The notes under the pieces: model-generated
Databases searched by the model: none
The model's input: only the letters and a program-made list of their open reading frames with translations
What the model was told of the DNA's origin: nothing
Translations under genes and position numbers: made by a program
Assembly (NCBI GenBank): GCA_937873535.1
Contig: CALMYA010000068.1
Coordinates: 1 to 22,532 of the forward strand
From: an uncultured bacterium
Lineage (GTDB): Bacteria > Patescibacteriota > Minisyncoccia > Phycocordibacterales > CAIZLB01
DNA: 22,532 nucleotides
Reading direction: 5' to 3'
Shown here: positions 20,959 to 22,532 of the stretch, piece by piece
Numbering within the stretch: position 1 is the stretch's first letter
Layout of the letters: each line of letters begins with the position of its first letter

Positions 20959-22532
20959 TTACTTTCTACGCTTTTTTAGAACTTTAGCGAGATATTGCCC
21001 CGTATAACTCTTCAAATTATTCGCCACTTCTTCAGGCGTACCCTTCGCCACAATATTGCCTCCGCGAACGCCGCCTTCGGGGCCGATGTCTATTATATAG
21101 TCGGAGCATTTTATGATGTCCATATTGTGCTCGATGACCACCACTGTATTCCCTTTCCATACCAGTTTCTGCAAAATTTCTATAAGCTTACGTACATCTT
21201 CATAGTGAAGGCCGATTGTCGGTTCATCTAATAAGTAAATGGTTTTTTGAACATGAGGGCGGTAGAGTTCGGCAGAAACTTTTACGCGCTGTGCTTCGCC
21301 GCCTGAAAGAGTGGTGGCGCTTTGGCCAAGCTGCAAGTAGCCGAGGCCCACTTCGTTCAATGTTGTGAGCCTGTCAGAAATTGAGGGTACATCCTCGAAG
21401 AATGTAAGCGCATCTTCAATGGTCATGCGCAGCACTTCGTAAATATTCTTTCCTTTATATTTAACTTCGAGCGTTTCTTTCATGAAGCGTTTGCCGTTAC
21501 AAACATCGCATGTAACGTACACAGTAGGAAGAAAATGCATTTCAACTTCTATCATGCCGTTGCCTTGGCAGGTTTCGCATCGGCCACCTTTTACATTGAA
21601 CGAGAAGCGGTTCGCCTTCCAGCCTCGGGCTTTTGCTTCAGTAGTTTCAGCGAACATGTCTCTAATATGAGTGAACGCGCCGGTATATGTTGCGGGGTTT
21701 GAACGGGGAGTTCTTCCAATTGGAGACTGGTCTATAAGAATTGTGCGGCCCAAATATTCGGTTCCGGTAAAACTTGTGCAGTTATATATATTCGCCGAGC
21801 GATGATCGCGGTCGAGGCGGGCCAATAAATTCTTATGCAAAATTTCATATACAAATGACGACTTCCCCGAGCCTGAAACACCAGTAACGGTTGTGAGACG
21901 CCCCAATTGTACGTCGATATTCATGTTTACGATGTTGTTTATTTTGCCACCTGTAACCTTAAGCCAGCCTTTGTTTTCTGTACGGCGTTTTTCAGGAATT
22001 TCAATTTCTTTTTCGCCGCGCAAATATTCGAGCGTTACCGAGCCGCTTTCATTCTTTTTTGCCGTAAGTAAATCTTCAAGCCAACCTTGCACTACTACAT
22101 GACCACCGTGCACACCGGCGCCGGGGCCAATGTCTACAATGTAATCGGCAGAATATATGGTGTCTTCATCGTGTTCAACAACAATTACTGTATTTCCCAT
22201 ATCGCGAAGCTGAAGCAAAGTTTTAATGAGCCTGTCGTTGTCGCGTTGGTGTAGGCCAATTGTCGGTTCGTCTAATACATAAAGTGCGCCTACAAGGCCA
22301 GAACCAAGTTGCGACGCGAGGCGAATTCGCTGTGCTTCACCGCCAGAAAGAGTGTTAGCTCTTCGGTCGAGTGACAAATAGTCGATACCTACATCGTTCA
22401 TGAATACCAAACGCGAAACAATTTCTTTTATAACAACTTTTGAAATTTCTTTTTCTTTAGGGCTAAGTGGCAAGGCTTTGAAAAATTCAAGCGAGTCGGC
22501 AATGCTCATTGCTGTGAGGTCGACTATGTTTA
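20959..22532 (-). CDS. uvrA: Excinuclease subunit UvrA, 5' part beyond the window
   Basis: The damage-recognition ATPase of nucleotide excision repair. About 524 C-terminal residues are visible; the frame is open to the window edge (NIVDLTAMSIADSLEFF), so the Met at 22509 is internal. Seen in order: the first ABC signature (NTLSGGEAQRIRLASQLGSG) and Walker B (LYVLDEPTIGLHQRDND), the second Walker A (TGVSGSGKSSF), the zinc finger CETCQGNGMIEVEMHFLP ... CDVCNGKRF with four Cys, and the second signature (TTLSGGEAQRVKVSAEL) and Walker B (IYLLDEPTIGLHYEDV). It ends normally (YLAKVLKKRRK). The N-terminal nucleotide-binding site and UvrB-binding domain are outside the window. Same strand as uvrC but separated by a divergently oriented small gene, so not one simple operon. 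Confidence 0.98.
   Translation of the reverse strand, partial: NIVDLTAMSIADSLEFFKALPLSPKEKEISKVVIKEIVSRLVFMNDVGIDYLSLDRRANTLSGGEAQRIRLASQLGSGLVGALYVLDEPTIGLHQRDNDRLIKTLLQLRDMGNTVIVVEHDEDTIYSADYIVDIGPGAGVHGGHVVVQGWLEDLLTAKKNESGSVTLEYLRGEKEIEIPEKRRTENKGWLKVTGGKINNIVNMNIDVQLGRLTTVTGVSGSGKSSFVYEILHKNLLARLDRDHRSANIYNCTSFTGTEYLGRTILIDQSPIGRTPRSNPATYTGAFTHIRDMFAETTEAKARGWKANRFSFNVKGGRCETCQGNGMIEVEMHFLPTVYVTCDVCNGKRFMKETLEVKYKGKNIYEVLRMTIEDALTFFEDVPSISDRLTTLNEVGLGYLQLGQSATTLSGGEAQRVKVSAELYRPHVQKTIYLLDEPTIGLHYEDVRKLIEILQKLVWKGNTVVVIEHNMDIIKCSDYIIDIGPEGGVRGGNIVAKGTPEEVANNLKSYTGQYLAKVLKKRRK

Overview
The window reads like a metagenome-assembled contig from a Candidate Phyla Radiation bacterium (Patescibacteria, probably Parcubacteria-like). 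This is inferred from gene content and style: compact genes with almost no Shine-Dalgarno (SD) sequences, a shortened UvrC, DUF5667 and DUF6629 proteins, a pseudopilin and secreted repeat/peptidoglycan-binding proteins of the kind common there, and many small membrane proteins of unknown function. The standard code (TGA = stop) fits every gene. The first nine bases equal the tail of an Illumina adapter, so position 1 is probably the physical contig end.

Layout. 1-1105: two unknown genes on the minus strand, the first behind a perfect-consensus promoter. 1205-3165: an orphan multi-pass sensor histidine kinase, convergent with a small membrane protein. 3189-6204 (minus): an ECF-type sigma factor translationally overlapped by a DUF5667 membrane protein that looks like its anti-sigma partner, then a short glucose-6-phosphate dehydrogenase. 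6259-7173: MltG, ending inside a 29-bp perfect inverted repeat. 7370-11281 (minus): nrdA-nrdB, whose R2 subunit has Phe in place of the radical Tyr and carries the class Ic (Mn/Fe) ligand set. 11282-11546: the nrdA control region, with a perfect DnaA box and four helically phased A-tracts. 11547-12003: a membrane protein gene broken by one base in a T8 run. 12068-16480 (minus): a surface cluster of a repeat/peptidoglycan-binding secreted protein, a small membrane protein, a cysteine-rich pseudopilin and a DUF6629 membrane protein. 16651-18616: an unknown gene, tRNA-Ala(UGC) and D-Ala-D-Ala ligase. 18638-20860: a hairpin-rich region with a small ORF, uvrC, and a divergent small orphan gene. 20959-22532: the 3' part of uvrA, running off the window.

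The most coherent pattern is two expression styles. Many housekeeping genes (zwf, mltG, ddl, uvrC and several membrane proteins) have a TATAAT-like -10 box ending only 6-9 nt before the ATG, implying leaderless mRNAs. Three unknown small genes instead have an SD and a leader; two of them also have exact TTGACA/TATAAT promoters with palindromes in the spacer and near +1.

Functionally the window mixes cell-envelope work (MltG, Ddl, pilin-like and peptidoglycan-binding surface proteins, envelope-stress-type sigma/anti-sigma), dNTP synthesis (NrdAB) and nucleotide excision repair (UvrA, UvrC). I saw no CRISPR array, transposase, rRNA or prophage.
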